A stretch of 64,000 bases of DNA from Ulota crispa (lineage: Eukaryota; Streptophyta; Bryopsida; Orthotrichales; Orthotrichaceae), in contig OY987244.1 of the NCBI GenBank assembly GCA_963920765.1, positions 8,620,501 through 8,684,500 of the forward strand, given 5' to 3'. The notes below the pieces were generated by a model. That model was not told the origin of the DNA. It searched no databases and saw only the letters and a list, made by a program, of their open reading frames with translations. A program made the translations under genes and the position numbers. Shown here one piece after another: positions 24,006-40,169 of the stretch (position 1 is the first letter of the stretch; each line of letters opens with the position of its first letter).

Positions 24006-24014
24006 TTTGCTGAA

Positions 24015-24823
24015 TACAGCAATTCCTTGTCTCCCTTAGACTGGCTCATAATACACTAATACTGTAGAAGTGAGATCGACATCAAGGTTTCCAAATGTTA
24101 TACCAAGCTCTAACTACCAAGCACTCCCGTCTGAATCCCTGAGCTCTGTTTTACTGCTGTAGCATGCATCGTAGGTTCAATATGGGTTTTCTAGGTTGTA
24201 AGAGCATTAAAAACACTAACATGACTTCAACAGAAAGTTTCCTAGTATTCGCGCATATCTGAATACCAAGTTGAACTACTCGCTCTTGCCAAAATCCGTA
24301 ATAATATGCAAAAAAGAAGAAGCTGTTGCAAACTACTTCACTTGCTGCCGAAACGAGGCTATCAAAAAGAAAGATTTTTGGATACTAAAATCAATAAACC
24401 TGCAGGAACTCAGGAACATTCTCAAACAAGTCGTTTAATTTTTGAATAGCAATCCTGCCGAAAATGATACCTCGAAGATAACAGTTTTTTTTATCTACTG
24501 CAGTTGATACCGCAAATTACGTCTGTCAGCAAAATTCCTCATACGACACAGACTACGACTGACCACACAGCACTAACTTCCAAGAACATGCTGTAGAAAT
24601 ATGTGTCTGCAAGCTGAAGTGCTCTCAACCCTCTCTAAGGACACAGCTGTAATTACAAATTCACTGATCGGCATCAGAATCTGTCACATTGTGTACACAT
24701 TTGATTGGACCAGCTCGACATGCTAAATTATAGACACGAAGGAGAGTGCTAATAGAGGCCCATTCGTCCCCCGAGATAGTGTCATTAGAGAGGATTGAGT
24801 GTAACAAAAAAGGTACAGTCATA
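24015..24823. other. 3' flank of the NAPE synthase gene
   Basis: Downstream region for the minus-strand gene; it probably includes its 3' UTR. No other gene or repeat recognised. Confidence 0.4.
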
Positions 24824-27618
24824 TTACGATTCTGCTCGCAATCGACTAAGAGTTCTAGCCTTCTCCGTTACATCACTCAACGCAACCCAGATGTGCTCAG
24901 TGATGTGCGTGTACATCCATCTGCATGCAGCCTCATCCAGCAGTGGGCCAGGTACACCTACACCATCCTCTCTTATTGTGTCCAAGGTCTCTGCAACTTG
25001 TAGAAAGGATGAACACCTTCGTACTCCATTAGGTAGAGGATGAGGATTGTAAGTACCGTTTCCGAAAGGAGAAACCTTTCTGTCATCGGCGGTACTAGAA
25101 ACACTGCAAGACGAGGAACCAACACCAGCAGATGCCCGTGCCCAGCTAAAAGCAATGTCTTTCAAGCTCGGAATGTCAAACTGCATTGGCTCTCCGACAA
25201 AAATGTCCACCTTCTTGTTGATTAAAGGAATAGGAGGCCGTCGCCCTTTCCACCAATCCTCAGGCATCACCTGCAAACATAAGTATTCTGTTAACAAATA
25301 CGTAGGAAGAAGTCACTAACAAAACTTACTACTTTAGAAAAAACCAAAAACCAAAAACGACACCACCTGGGTATGTCATTAAGCACTTCAATGCGGTAAG
25401 GTACTGAGAAATAGTAAGAATATTAACAGCACTTCTGCTGCATAGGGTTACGCAGAGAACTAAGCCTGCAGCGGAACATATCTGAATCTGGATCCCTCTG
25501 TGATAGCTCAAGCCGATTGACTAGCTAATCATTGAGCAATTCTAGCGAAACACTTAATAAAGTCCAAGATTGCTACAAGCAGTTTTTCTCAAATAGCTCA
25601 GCCAGTTGCCCGGGCCGACGGATAATACACACTTAAAAAAACGCAGGAACGATGAGGTGATTTCAAGTGAGATCAACCAAAAGCATATGACGGCAGAAAA
25701 CTCACTTTCTCAAACCCACTGTGGCCAATGGGCAACACAATAGGAGGGATTTTAGCTCGAGCAATTAAACTTGCTGTACCCCATTTTAGTCGTCGCAGTG
25801 GCCCAGTTTCTTGAGATACTTTGCCTTCAGGAAACGTATTCAGCTACAAACAAAGAAACCAATAGCAACGAAATAAGAAAGGATACAACTTCGTCAAAGA
25901 CCAGATATTAGAAGTGCAGATGTAGCGTTACTTAAATTCTTAATGCTAAGAGCGAAAAACCGAAATTCCGCAAATCTTTCAACAACTGTCAAATACGAAG
26001 AATGAAATTCACATACCCAATATCCCTCATTGAGGCGCTCAAGAGCCTCACTCATACGAGGCTGGTAAATCCCTGCACCCCTTGTGATTGGTATGCATTT
26101 GCCTGCATAAAAAATCAGAGATAACGTGCAGTTAGTGATAGTACACAAGACCGGATTGCCCTATGCCCGACATGTGTCAGTTAGCCTATCGCTGTAAATA
26201 ATCATAAACTCTACTAAGAATAATAATTTCTGTGCAAGCCAGAAAGCAATGAATCATAATTTTGTAGCATAGCATAAAACTCAAGAAGTTTAATGTTTAA
26301 ATGCCACAACGTTATCACTGTTCATGACAACATACATAACAAAGTAAGTTGTCCAACACACCATTCCGTTAGAGGACAAAAGCTATGAGAAAAAGATCGC
26401 TAAGATCTACGTATTCGTTAAGCACTTGAGACCAGAAATTCCAAACAGCATCAGAAAAGTAATCACAACATCATTCGCAAGGCACTTATTAGCAAGAAAA
26501 AGAGCAGCATATACCTACCCAGGCGGAAAAAATATGAGAAAAACACATTTGTGAAGCAAATATCCTCAGCAGCTAACGTCCATCGACACAGCTTTGGGTC
26601 TGACAAAGGTAATCCCTGGATCCCCCACATCAGAGGATCATCCAGCCTGCCCACGAGAGAACACACAAAGAGCAAAGAGATCAATAGGCAGCATGATGAT
26701 AAGACGGCTATTGTGAGATGACAAAAAGGCCGATGATCACAACTCTAGAAACGAAAAGGAAAAATGGCAATATAGACACAGATTTGAGACACGAGATGAT
26801 TCCCAAAGTTGTGAGGCATAATAACTGCATATACACCGGTACACATTTCACATAGAACCACAACTCGTGAGATCACTATATGCAGCAACTCTAAGGTCAA
26901 ATAAACTATCAGAACTTACGTCGACATGTGATTACTGACGGTCACAAGGGGGGTACCGGGTGGGCGCGACTTCACCAGCGACAACAGTGTGTCCTTATTA
27001 TGCACCTGCACAAAAAATGTCCCCTTCAGATTCCAAGGGTGAGAGAACAAAATGCTCAAATCTTTTAACGCTGTGGGAAGACAAACTGTAAAGTAAGTAC
27101 ATCCAACTGCAACCATTTACCAAAAGCAACTCCGTGGGAATCTTGTTTATAAAATAAACATTGATTATAAGGGTGTACAAAATCTAAACACGAGAGTTGA
27201 GGGCCGAACTTAGATACACTTACAGTGAAAACACCGATATACATGTGGAGTATACTAAACATATGCCACAGTGCATTGGACTCCTCATTCAATTCCTAAC
27301 AAAAACCGATTTTCTCTAATAATAGAAGCCATTTTTCCGTGCTAATTCTGACCAAAATAGATGTAGATAGCAAACATTCAGCAGTGAGTAATTTCAATAA
27401 CATTTAATATTTTAGGGTTCAAAAAAGGTACGAACCTTGGTGTCATTTAGAAACATGCCATATAACTTGGTCAAAGCTCCCACTGTGGTCAGGATTATGC
27501 GTCGTGGGATTCCACCAAAATGAGAATGCTTCGCAGCATCTGCTAACGTAGTCAACGTCCGAGGTGTGGCCCCTATTCGTGAACCACGAAGGGTATAGTA
27601 AATCAGAATCCTCCTCAT
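24824..27618 (-). CDS. N-acylphosphatidylethanolamine synthase / tafazzin-like lysophospholipid acyltransferase
   Basis: Membrane glycerophospholipid acyltransferase of the PlsC/tafazzin family, most like the plant NAPE synthase (Arabidopsis At1g78690 type), which acylates phosphatidylethanolamine or lysophospholipids. Exons: 27618..27436, 27005..26920, 26646..26519, 26102..26017, 25843..25706, 25270..24824; all GT..AG and phase-consistent; 355 aa. The catalytic block NHMSTLDDP (residues 86-94, H-x4-D) is intact, followed by GKCIPITRG, then FPEG at 165-168 and the block-IV segment VLPIGHSGFE. Residue 1 is chosen because TAG occurs in frame right after the upstream acceptor at 27641. The C-terminal exon is longer than I recall for the Arabidopsis protein (about 284 aa), adding a Ser/Gly/Asp-rich segment before the final helix (HIWVALSDVTEKARTL). 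Cardiolipin remodelling cannot be excluded. Confidence 0.9.
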
Positions 27619-28486
27619 GATTGCAAATATATGCTTCTATCTGCAAAAGAATGAATGAAGAAACTGAGCAAATGTGATGCAGCTACCCAGACCAATTCAA
27701 GACAAATTCATACAGATTCATATTCACAATGGCGCCATTGAAATGATCTTTCTCTATATCCGGCAATTGTAGCTAATTACAACACCTACCTAAATGCACC
27801 ATGTACACCTCAAAATCTTGCACAATAAACACATATCGGTTTTGAGAGTGTCCACTGCCTCAACATCATCAGAACTTTTAGGTCATCTACTAACAAACTT
27901 TTGAACTCATGCTATAACTTTTACATACGTAATCCAAAATAATACATTCTGGTGCATTCGAATCATTTCCTATTTGTTAATAGGAATATTTCAAAAGCTG
28001 ACCAACTCACTAATAGAAAATATGCTCGGAGCTCCAAGATCTCCGAAAGTAAACTCTCAAAGCATCCCTGTTTATAATTTTCAAGTGTAGGAACGAAAAT
28101 GCAATTGACATGCACAGAATGTAGATCGTCTTTCAGAACGTGAAAGAAAAAGAACAAAAAACGGTGCAATAGGCACATTCGAACTCAAGAAGGTGATAGT
28201 GCGACCATCCAAATGAACGAAACCCCAAACCCCTGAAACCCTAATCTTGTCAAATTACAAAATAAACTCCCAGAACATCCAAATCATATAAAAAATCCTC
28301 ATCAGAGGTAAGTAACATACCAATGTGCAACGCCATTCACTGAAGACAGCAACCGGACCTTCGGAAAGCGATCGTGGCAGTGTGGAAGCCAACAGCCACA
28401 AGAAGACTCTACAAGACCAAACACTCATCCAACATACTGTACAGTAGTAGCTCCCTTCCGAATCCAACGATCTGCTCTTCCGCCAT
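27619..28486 (-). promoter_or_regulatory. 5' leader of the NAPE synthase gene with probable intron and upstream ORF
   Basis: A TTTTGCAG acceptor precedes 27640 and a GTATGT donor lies at 28320, suggesting a leader intron of about 680 bp (27641-28320). A telo-box AAACCCTAA (plus strand, 28236-28244) lies inside it. In the proposed leader exon an ATGGCG at 28486-28484 opens a 25-codon frame that stops near 28409; it could be an upstream ORF. Boundaries are inferred. Confidence 0.45.
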
Positions 28487-29028
28487 CGCTCATCGTGCAG
28501 CAGCCTTCATGAGTTTCAAAGTCTTCCTCATAAACCACCGAGAGAAATAAAAAGTTCCTCTCAATCCGTATGATATTTCGTCAAATTCTGGCATCGTTGT
28601 ATAAAAGGAAAGACGGACTCTGAAGGAATCACGCAGACGAAGATCGATGATGGCGCTGCAAGTACTTTGCAAATTTCGATGTAGAATCCGTGGACGGTAG
28701 AATCACCGATGGGGATGGGATTCGGGAAAACGAAGCACAGGAGCGATGAAGGTCGCTTGCGAGAGTGTCCAAATCTACCAATTCACAGAGGACAAATCTA
28801 CGAGTTCACAGAAAACTGCCTGAATTAGTGTTGCCTCTTCTTGGCAATTGAAAGAGGTCTTTAAAGTATTGGAATATTTTTTTAAATTAATTAAGCTTGT
28901 TTTTTTGGAACGTTGTATAAAAAATAAATCCTATAAGTGCAAACATAAGTTTCATAAACTTCTCAAGTAAAAAAAACTACTTACTAGAAAAGAGAAAATT
29001 TCTTTGTAAGCTATATTGATGTACTATA
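28487..29028. other. Probable promoter region of the NAPE synthase gene
   Basis: GC-richer to about 28800, then AT-rich. No recognised core promoter motif and no other gene. Confidence 0.35.
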
Positions 29029-29893
29029 CAGTACTAGTTAGTATTGATAGGTAGAATTTGTTTTGGCGTTGCAAAGAAGTTTGTGTAACAAAAAATGTAA
29101 AGGTAATTTTAATCTCATATTTTTGGTATCTAATTTTCATGCAGTCCCAATTGAATATACCAAATCTTGATTACTCAAAATCAAAATCTTATTTTTGGTA
29201 CGTTGTTTTGTCAAAATCACGGTTTTACAAGAAAGTTGATCAAAACACATTGGTAATGAATTTTTAAGATTTGATTGCATGGATAGGTAGGAGACATCCA
29301 AACACACATTTTTCCTTTTAACAAACATCTTCAAAAAGTTCAAAATTTTGTCAATAGAGGTCCAAATGTTGGAGTGATCATGACCAAATTTAGTAAAATA
29401 AATATCTGCATTTTTTAATTAGCTTTTGGTGAAATAAACATATCATCATGTTCAAAGATATAGATATAGTAATAATGTATGAGTCAAATAGCACAATTTA
29501 ATTACCATAAAGAATTATCTATTTTACTAAATTTGGTCATGATCACTCCAACATTTGGACCTCTATTGACAAAATTTTGAACTTTTTGAAGATGTTTGTT
29601 AAAAGGAAAAATGTGTGTTTGGATGTCTCCTACCTATCCATGCAATCAAATCTTAAAAATTCATTACCAATGTGTTTTGATCAACTTTCTTGTAAAACCA
29701 TGTTTTTGACACAAAACAACGTACCAAAAATAAGATTTTGATTTTTAGTAATCAAGATTTGGTATGGTCAATTGGGTTTGCATGAGAATCAGATACCAAA
29801 AATATGAGATTAAAATAACCTTTACATTTTTTGTTACACAAACTTCTTTGCAACGCCAAAACAAGTTCTACCTATCAATACTAACTGGTACTG
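29029..29893. mobile_element. Giant TA-inserted hairpin (family H, copy 1), 865 bp
   Basis: Ends CAGTACTAGTTAGTATTGAT and the complement of CAGTACCAGTTAGTATTGAT, with TA outside. Arms of about 375 bp (29029-29405 and 29515-29893) are near-perfectly complementary. The loop of about 110 bp contains TTAATTAGCTTTTGGTGAAA and is conserved in the other three copies. The next hairpin begins directly after the shared TA. Confidence 0.8.
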
Positions 29894-29895
29894 TA

Positions 29896-30833
29896 CAATG
29901 GCCTCGAACAAAGTTTGTCGGGCCATGTTTTTGCACTGAGAGATCATGTCGTGTTTTGACATGAAAATGAGGTCCATGGCCACTTTTTTTTCTTGTAATT
30001 TTTATATCTCATTCTTACTCCCAATCCCAACCAAGCATACCAAAATTTAATCCCAAAAAACCAAAATCCAAATTTTGATAAATTGTTTTGTGTCACAAAT
30101 CATGGTTTTACATGGTTTTGCAAGAAAATTGATTGAAAAACATTGATGATGAATTTTGGAGATTTGATTGCATGAGTATATAGGTAGCATCCATACGCAC
30201 ATCTGAATGCAAATCTTCCATGCAAAAAAAATCCCCTTAAGTAAAACAAAATTGATCTTTGAAGGGTTTAGTGTGACATGTGATATGTCCAAATTTTGTT
30301 TAATATATGTTTTTAAGTTTTAGTTAGCTTTTCACCAAAGAAACACAATAGCATGTTCAAAGGTACAATCTTAGTCACAATGTATGAGTTAAATAGCAAA
30401 ATTTGATTACCACAAGAAAATATCTATTTTACAAATTTTGGACATATCACAGGTCACACTAAACCCTTCAAAGATCAATTTTGTTTACTTAAGGGGATTT
30501 TTTTTAGCATGAAAGATTTGCATTTGGATGTGTGTATGGACGTTACCTATATACCCATGTAGTCAAATCTCCAAAATTCATCATCAATGTTTTTCAATCA
30601 ATTTTCTTGCAAAACCATGTAAAACCATGATTTGTGACACAAAACAATTTATCAAAATTTGGATTTTGGTTTTTTGGGATTAAATTTTGGTATGCTTGGT
30701 TGGGATTGTGAGTAAGAATGAGATATAAAAATACAAGATAAAAAAGTGGCCATGGACCTCATTTTCATGTCAAAACATGACATGATCTCTCAGTGCAAAA
30801 ACATGGCCTGACAAACTTTGTTCTAGGCTACTA
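29896..30833. mobile_element. Giant TA-inserted hairpin (family H, copy 2), 938 bp
   Basis: Left end CAATGGCCTCGAACAAAG, right end complement TAGTAGCCTAGAACAAAG, TA at 29894-29895 and 30834-30835. The arms are nearly identical complements. The loop around 30300-30420 resembles those of copies 1, 3 and 4. Its arm sequence is closest to 47957-48890. Confidence 0.8.
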
Positions 30834-30835
30834 TA

Positions 30836-32187
30836 CAATTGGGTCCATGAATCTTACGAATTGCTTTTTTGAGGCATTGAGATTTTTTAATGAAACATGG
30901 AGTATAATTGGTATATTTTTGTTAGAAAAATTACAATTGCATCCTTACATAATCCCAATCAAGCATACCAAATATCAACTTCAAAAAAGCAAAACTTCAT
31001 TTGTGGTGAAATTTTAAAGCAAAATTCCATGGTTTTACATGGTATTTCATTAAAAACAATTGGTGATGAATTTTTGAGATTTGATTTCATGAGTATGAAG
31101 GAAACATCCATATGCACATCTTCCATGCTAAAAAAATACTCCCTTAAGTAACAAAAAGTTGATCAATAACAGATTCAATGAAACTTGTGATACGCCCAAA
31201 TCTTGTAAAATACACATCTTTAATTTTTAACTAGCTTTTCATCAAGTAAACAAGATATAATGTTCAAACATACAAACTTAGTCACAATATTTGAGTCAAA
31301 CAATAAAATCTGATTTTCATAAAATAAAATAAAAGTTCAAGATTTGGGCGTATCACAAGTTTCATTGAATCTGTTATTGATCAAATTTTTGTTACTTAAG
31401 GGGGTATTTTTTAGCATGGAAGATGTGCATATGGATGTTTCCTTCATACCCATGAAATTAAATCTCAAAAATTCATCACCAATTGTTTTTTAATAAAATA
31501 CCATGTAAAACCATGGAATTTTGCTTTAAAATTTCACGTTTTGCTTTTCTAAAAATGATATTTGGTACCAGTATAGACACCCATTGGTCCAATGGGAGGC
31601 AAAATAATTTCAAGCCCAATTCCACAAAATATTTCTTACATAGAAAAATATTTGTTGTTTGCAATAAAACAATTCTTGTTCATTGGCCATGCAATAAAAT
31701 AGTTTTGGTTTTTATTCATGCAATAAAAGGATCCATTCTTTGTTTCTACTCATGCAATGAAATAATTCATATTTCTTTTACCAAAATAGTCCAATTTACC
31801 CACATAGTAATAAAAGTTGTGTTTACCCACACAATCCAATTTATTCATGCAACAAAATATTTTTTATTTTTACCCATGAGTTTTTTATCACGCAATAAAA
31901 GGATTGCAAAAAGCTAAATCAGGTTTTGTTATATATACAAAAAATAATAATTTATTTTTACCCATGATTTTTTTATCATGCAGTAAAAGGATCGTCATAA
32001 GGTGAATCGTATTTTGTTATATATATAAGGTGAATCGTATTTTGTTATATATATAGATGCTTGATTGGGATTACGTAAGGATGCAATTATAAATTTTCTA
32101 ACAAGAATATATCAATTATACTCTATGTTTCATTAAAAAATCTCAATGCTTCAAAAAGGCACTTTGTAAGATTCATGGACCCGACTG
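30836..32187. mobile_element. Giant TA-inserted hairpin (family H, copy 3), 1352 bp, interrupted
   Basis: Left end CAATTGGGTCCATGAATC, right end complement CAGTCGGGTCCATGAATC, TA at 30834-30835 and 32188-32189. The loop lies around 31205-31335. The right arm is interrupted by about 490 bp (31568-32057). A 144-codon ORF at 31483-31917 runs across the arm and the insertion and is not considered a gene. Confidence 0.75.
31568..32057. repeat. Insertion with degenerate CATGCAATAAAA repeats
   Basis: Between two parts of a hairpin arm. CATGCAATAAAA-like motifs recur at about 31688, 31717, 31751, 31846, 31889 and 31977 with irregular spacing. Two direct copies of AAGGTGAATCGTATTTTG lie at the end (about 31998 and 32028). 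Origin unknown. Confidence 0.5.
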
Positions 32188-32775
32188 TACAAAGTGTTTG
32201 TGTAATAACCAACGTGTTTGCATTAAGCCTTAAATGACCATAGGACATTGTACGTATGTTGCGGTATAATTGGCATTTGCTACCAATAGGAAGGTTTAAT
32301 TTGGGATCTCAAGTAGCTCATTAGAACCGCTTTGATCTATTCTCCAACTTCTTAGTTAATTTCAAATGTAGTAAAGGTGTGAATCTATTCCAAGTACAAG
32401 AAAAACGCCTTGCATCTTAATAATACTCAATTTTGTAGTAATTGCATGCTTGGTTCAGTTTTATGGCATGCTAAATAATCAGCTTTGCCTGTCTGAACCA
32501 AACTCGGTCTTTTCGATATAAAACAACGGGAGTGTTGACCTTTTTTTTTCTGGAAACGCCACGCTTGGGTGATGAGGATTTGAAAGAATAAAGTGGGCCT
32601 CCACTACTTTATTGGCTTGATAGAAAAAAAAAAAAGGAAAAAGAAAAGAATAAAAAAGAACATATAGAAATGCCTCAAAATTTCTTCTCTATTTTACCTT
32701 TCATCTTCTTTTCCTTATGTTTTATTAGACATTCAGGGTTTAATGAAAACAATGCTTTATGATTTTTATTACATA
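32188..32775. other. AT-rich intergenic DNA
   Basis: No gene or repeat recognised. Confidence 0.4.
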
Positions 32776-32932
32776 CACTAATAGAAAAAGGGCTATACAT
32801 GACTAAGTAACAACAACTAAACCACAACTGCACTATTGACTATATAACAACTACAAAATGACTCAATTTCTTTGTATAATTGTGGTTTAGTTGCTATCAC
32901 TTGGTCATTTAGGATCTGTTTTTCTACTAGTG
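32776..32932. mobile_element. CACTA-type MITE, 157 bp
   Basis: Left end CACTAATAGAAAAAGGG, right end complement of CACTAGTAGAAAAACAG, flanked by a 3-bp duplication ATA (32773-32775, 32933-32935). Arms pair along most of the element. CACTA ends with 3-bp duplications define the CACTA (CMC) superfamily. Confidence 0.85.
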
Positions 32933-34858
32933 ATAAATCTATTTCAACTATTCAATGTGTTATTGTTCAAGGAATAAAGTTTGCTTTGATGGAAATATAG
33001 GTTGCTCTATTTGCCTACAGCCATTACACATTTGTAAGCACTTTTCCTACTATTTAGATGAAGCAAATGTGTGATGTTTTGGGATCAATTCTTGTAAGAA
33101 TCATATTTTAGCAATGCAGGCCCTTTTTTGTCAAAGGAAAAAGCACAGTCATACCCATGACTTACTTGTGTATTTGTGTATTATGTAAGGCCAAACATGC
33201 AAGAAATTTGAAATTTTTCTCCTCATTTGGTGTTTTTGCAAAGTGAATGCTATGTCCTATCATTTTACCTATTTGAGTGCATATGGATTCTTAAAAAATG
33301 CACAACAATGTCAAGCATTTCCAACTTTTTTTCTTCATAACAAGGAAAATTCAGAGCTTCTTGATCTTATTTTACATCTTTGTATTAAGAATTAATATTT
33401 ATACATTGAGAGACATCTATTTCTACATCTTTCAGGAATTAATCTAACAATAGTTGTCTTTGTTCTTTTACATTAAGGGTTTTCCTATTAGTTTTGGAGT
33501 ACATTTAATGTGACAATTAGTGATATTGTCTTACAGTTGAAACTATATGTGAGGTATTAAAATGGATAAATATATTAATAAACAAGTGAAAACTATTAGG
33601 TGGATGAAAATAAGGATGTGCCGTAGCTTAGCAATCAAAAATAGTATTCCGACCTAACTTTAAAATCCACAAAAACAGAAAGTACCAACAGATGATTTCC
33701 GGTCACCATTGTAAAACAAAAAAAAGAAGAAAATGACAAATACAAAAATACAAAAGTGCTTTACACCTTTGTTGCGTGTACAAGAGAAGTATAGTAATTG
33801 TACAACATAATCTTTCAAAAACAAATTGATCTTGTAGATTTTCAAACGTGTGACGACATGTCATAAAGTGTAATTTAGTAAAAAAATATAATTGTGGACC
33901 CTAACCGAAAGTTTTATACCTACAATTCACAGATTATATCCTTGCTATTACACATATCATTGTACTCATTGACACATATAAAAAAAATCTTGAAACAAAT
34001 AATTCAAAACTCATTAAAAATTCATCATGAGTTGAAAATCAATGATTGTTGATTTTCACCTTCACCTTGTTATGGTCAAGTTCTAGCTGTGATGAGTAAA
34101 GACTTTTTTCTTATATGCATTTTCAAAGGGCCTTCTCAAAATTGGAAATTTTAGCATCCATTTTTAGAATTTATTTTTACAACTATTATATGGTTCAAAA
34201 AGTACCAACAAGTTTTACCTTGAAAACTAACTCCTCAATTTACTAACATATGGATGGATGAAATAATCAAGTTTTTCTATGAAAAGATTGTGCTTACTCT
34301 AGTTTACCATTCAGAATTTGAAGGCCTAGTTCATAAGGGAAATTTAACATATAGGCACTAAGCTGAGGGTAAGTTCACATTATGTTCCATGTTGCAAGTC
34401 TAGCTACGGTCTAAGTAAATGATGAGTTGAGAGCTAAAAGTTAGAATTTTACAATTCACACTATGTCCCAAATTTCCTGTCCTAGTTCCCTAAAACATGC
34501 CAATATGGTAACACTTTGTGGAAGTTTGGCGCCAAGAAGATGAAACTTGAATCAAGGGTTGGATAAGGCATTTTGCTCAACCCAACTTTGAACCCAAGTC
34601 CTTTCAAGTTTTTGCACTAATTATTTAGGGTTTTTTGTAATACTAATTCTTGTCCATTATAAATCAACAAAGTTGCAATCTTGCTTTTGAGATGGGACTT
34701 GCACAAATGGAAAGTGGAACTCAATTTGAACTGCTGTGTAGGAGCAATTCATATGATTTCACAAGTTTGAGGTTCAAGGTTCCAAGCCTTAGCTCCAAAT
34801 CCCATTGAAGTCTCAAAATTTAATTAATTAAAAAGTTGGGAAGATAGAAAACTATGGC
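32933..34858. other. AT-rich intergenic DNA, no gene seen
   Basis: Only short ORFs without recognisable domains. No element ends identified. Confidence 0.45.
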
Positions 34859-34862
34859 TTAA

Positions 34863-35785
34863 CCCCTAAAGCACTAAGCTTAAAATTTCATCAATATCGC
34901 TCCAAAACTGCCATTTCTAATACATGTACCAAATTTTAGAAACAAAACATTTTTTGACAAATGTAGCCGTAAGATCTTGTACTACAATAGTATCAAAAGC
35001 TGTAAAAAAAATTCAAGAGTCTTCACCATGTAGATTGTTATATATTTGAGTTTGAATTAGCAAAACGTCATTTTTTGTGTTTGCTAAAATCTGGGAGCTG
35101 CACTTACAAGGTCATATTTGTATGAAAAGAACTCCAAAACGGTTGTAATTTTTTGGATTTGTTCTTTGAAGCAAGTTGGGTACACACTTGAAAACTTTCT
35201 AATCATTTGGAAATGTAACACATGGAAAAGAAATAGTAAGTGACAAAAAGTAGAGAATGATTCAAACCACTAAATTGTTAAGAACTTAATTATACAAATG
35301 AAAAATTCTAATCCCAATGGTTATAATGTTGTGATAAAACATCTACATCTTTTGGTTTTGTTTTTTTTTCTAAAATATTGAAAATTGAGTAAATTAATGG
35401 ACTTGAAAGTTTATTTTAGAGTAGAGAATCCATAACTGCTTGCAATCAAAATGTCCTCATAACTTTCATCTCATTGATCAAAATGGAATGACTCAAAACT
35501 TTCCGCATATACATAGGTCCTCTCAACCAATTTCAAAAAAAAAAAATTCAAAAAATGTAATTTTAAAAAAAGTTTTTTGGCCACCTGCCGAGCAAAGAAA
35601 ACTACATATCATGCAATACCTTTTGAACCATGAAGTCAAAAGTTATGAAAATTGTTGGGCCTTAAAGCTACTCCTTGGACACATCATGTGTGAAAATTTC
35701 AAAGAAAAAAAATGAAAACCCTATTGGTAGAGAACTGCCCAAAATTGCTCTATAGCCAAAAAAAAGTTGTTCAGAGCTTTAGGGA
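34863..35785. mobile_element. TTAA-flanked piggyBac-like element (family A, 923 bp)
   Basis: TTAA at 34859-34862 and 35786-35789. Ends CCCCTAAAGCACTAAG and complement of TCCCTAAAGCTCTGAA. The interior matches 61490-62424 and, inverted, 4619-5529. A 91-codon ORF at 35440-35715 lies in it without a domain. No transposase. Confidence 0.8.
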
Positions 35786-35789
35786 TTAA

Positions 35790-36437
35790 CACAACGTCTC
35801 AATTCTTAATTCACTTTAAAATGCCTATGTAACAATCGGTTTTGTAAATTTTTATATCAAGAAAATGAGACTTCATTAACAAAACCCAACTTAAGAAACA
35901 AGTTTCAACATTTTTGTTTGCTAAATATTCGAAACGTATATTTTTAGTTTATTTTATTTGCCTTTTCTTTATCCAAAAAGGTTAGGATGGGACTTGTAGA
36001 GTTGGGACCAGGGACATTCACAGTGCGAATGGTTTCTTCCCCAATTCAGTCCGTCTGCTCGCAATACAGCTTGCAACCCAATTAGAATCTATAAGGGAAC
36101 ATTCGCCTCCGATTCACCCTCATCATCGACCAAGGGACACGTCACGGCTCTGAAGAAAGATTCCCGCACCAAAAGCTCCGCACGAACCACCCAATCATCC
36201 AAGTTCTGGATGACTATCATCTACCCGAGGCGTTCAGTAAGGCGATGCGGGCATGCGCGGCAGCGAGCATGGCAGAGCCAGGAGCACCAGTGCATTTCCA
36301 AAGCCGTGGAAACTCCTGTTGGCATGCGTAGGCTTTGACGTCGGAGGGCCTTGTTGTTGTGGTGGTGGAGTGCAAACCCTAGGTCTCCATTGCTGTCGCT
36401 GCTTCTCGCTCTGCAAGCTGCTGCTGCTCGGACGGCC
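35790..36437 (+). promoter_or_regulatory. Promoter and 5' leader of mitochondrial F1 beta gene
   Basis: AT-rich to about 36000, then GC-richer towards the ATG. The telo-box AAACCCTAG is at 36374-36382, 56 bp upstream of the start. Upstream ATGs exist (for example 36253 out of frame and 36351 in frame), but the conserved presequence starts at 36438. Confidence 0.5.

Positions 36438-40169
<3,732 letters not shown>

Noticed and set aside
31483-31917. 144-codon plus-strand ORF
   Set aside because: Runs from a hairpin arm into an unrelated insertion; translation is low complexity with no domain.
36351-36437. Upstream in-frame ATG as start of F1 beta
   Set aside because: It would put an unconserved Trp/Leu-rich stretch before a typical Arg/Ala/Ser presequence that begins at 36438.
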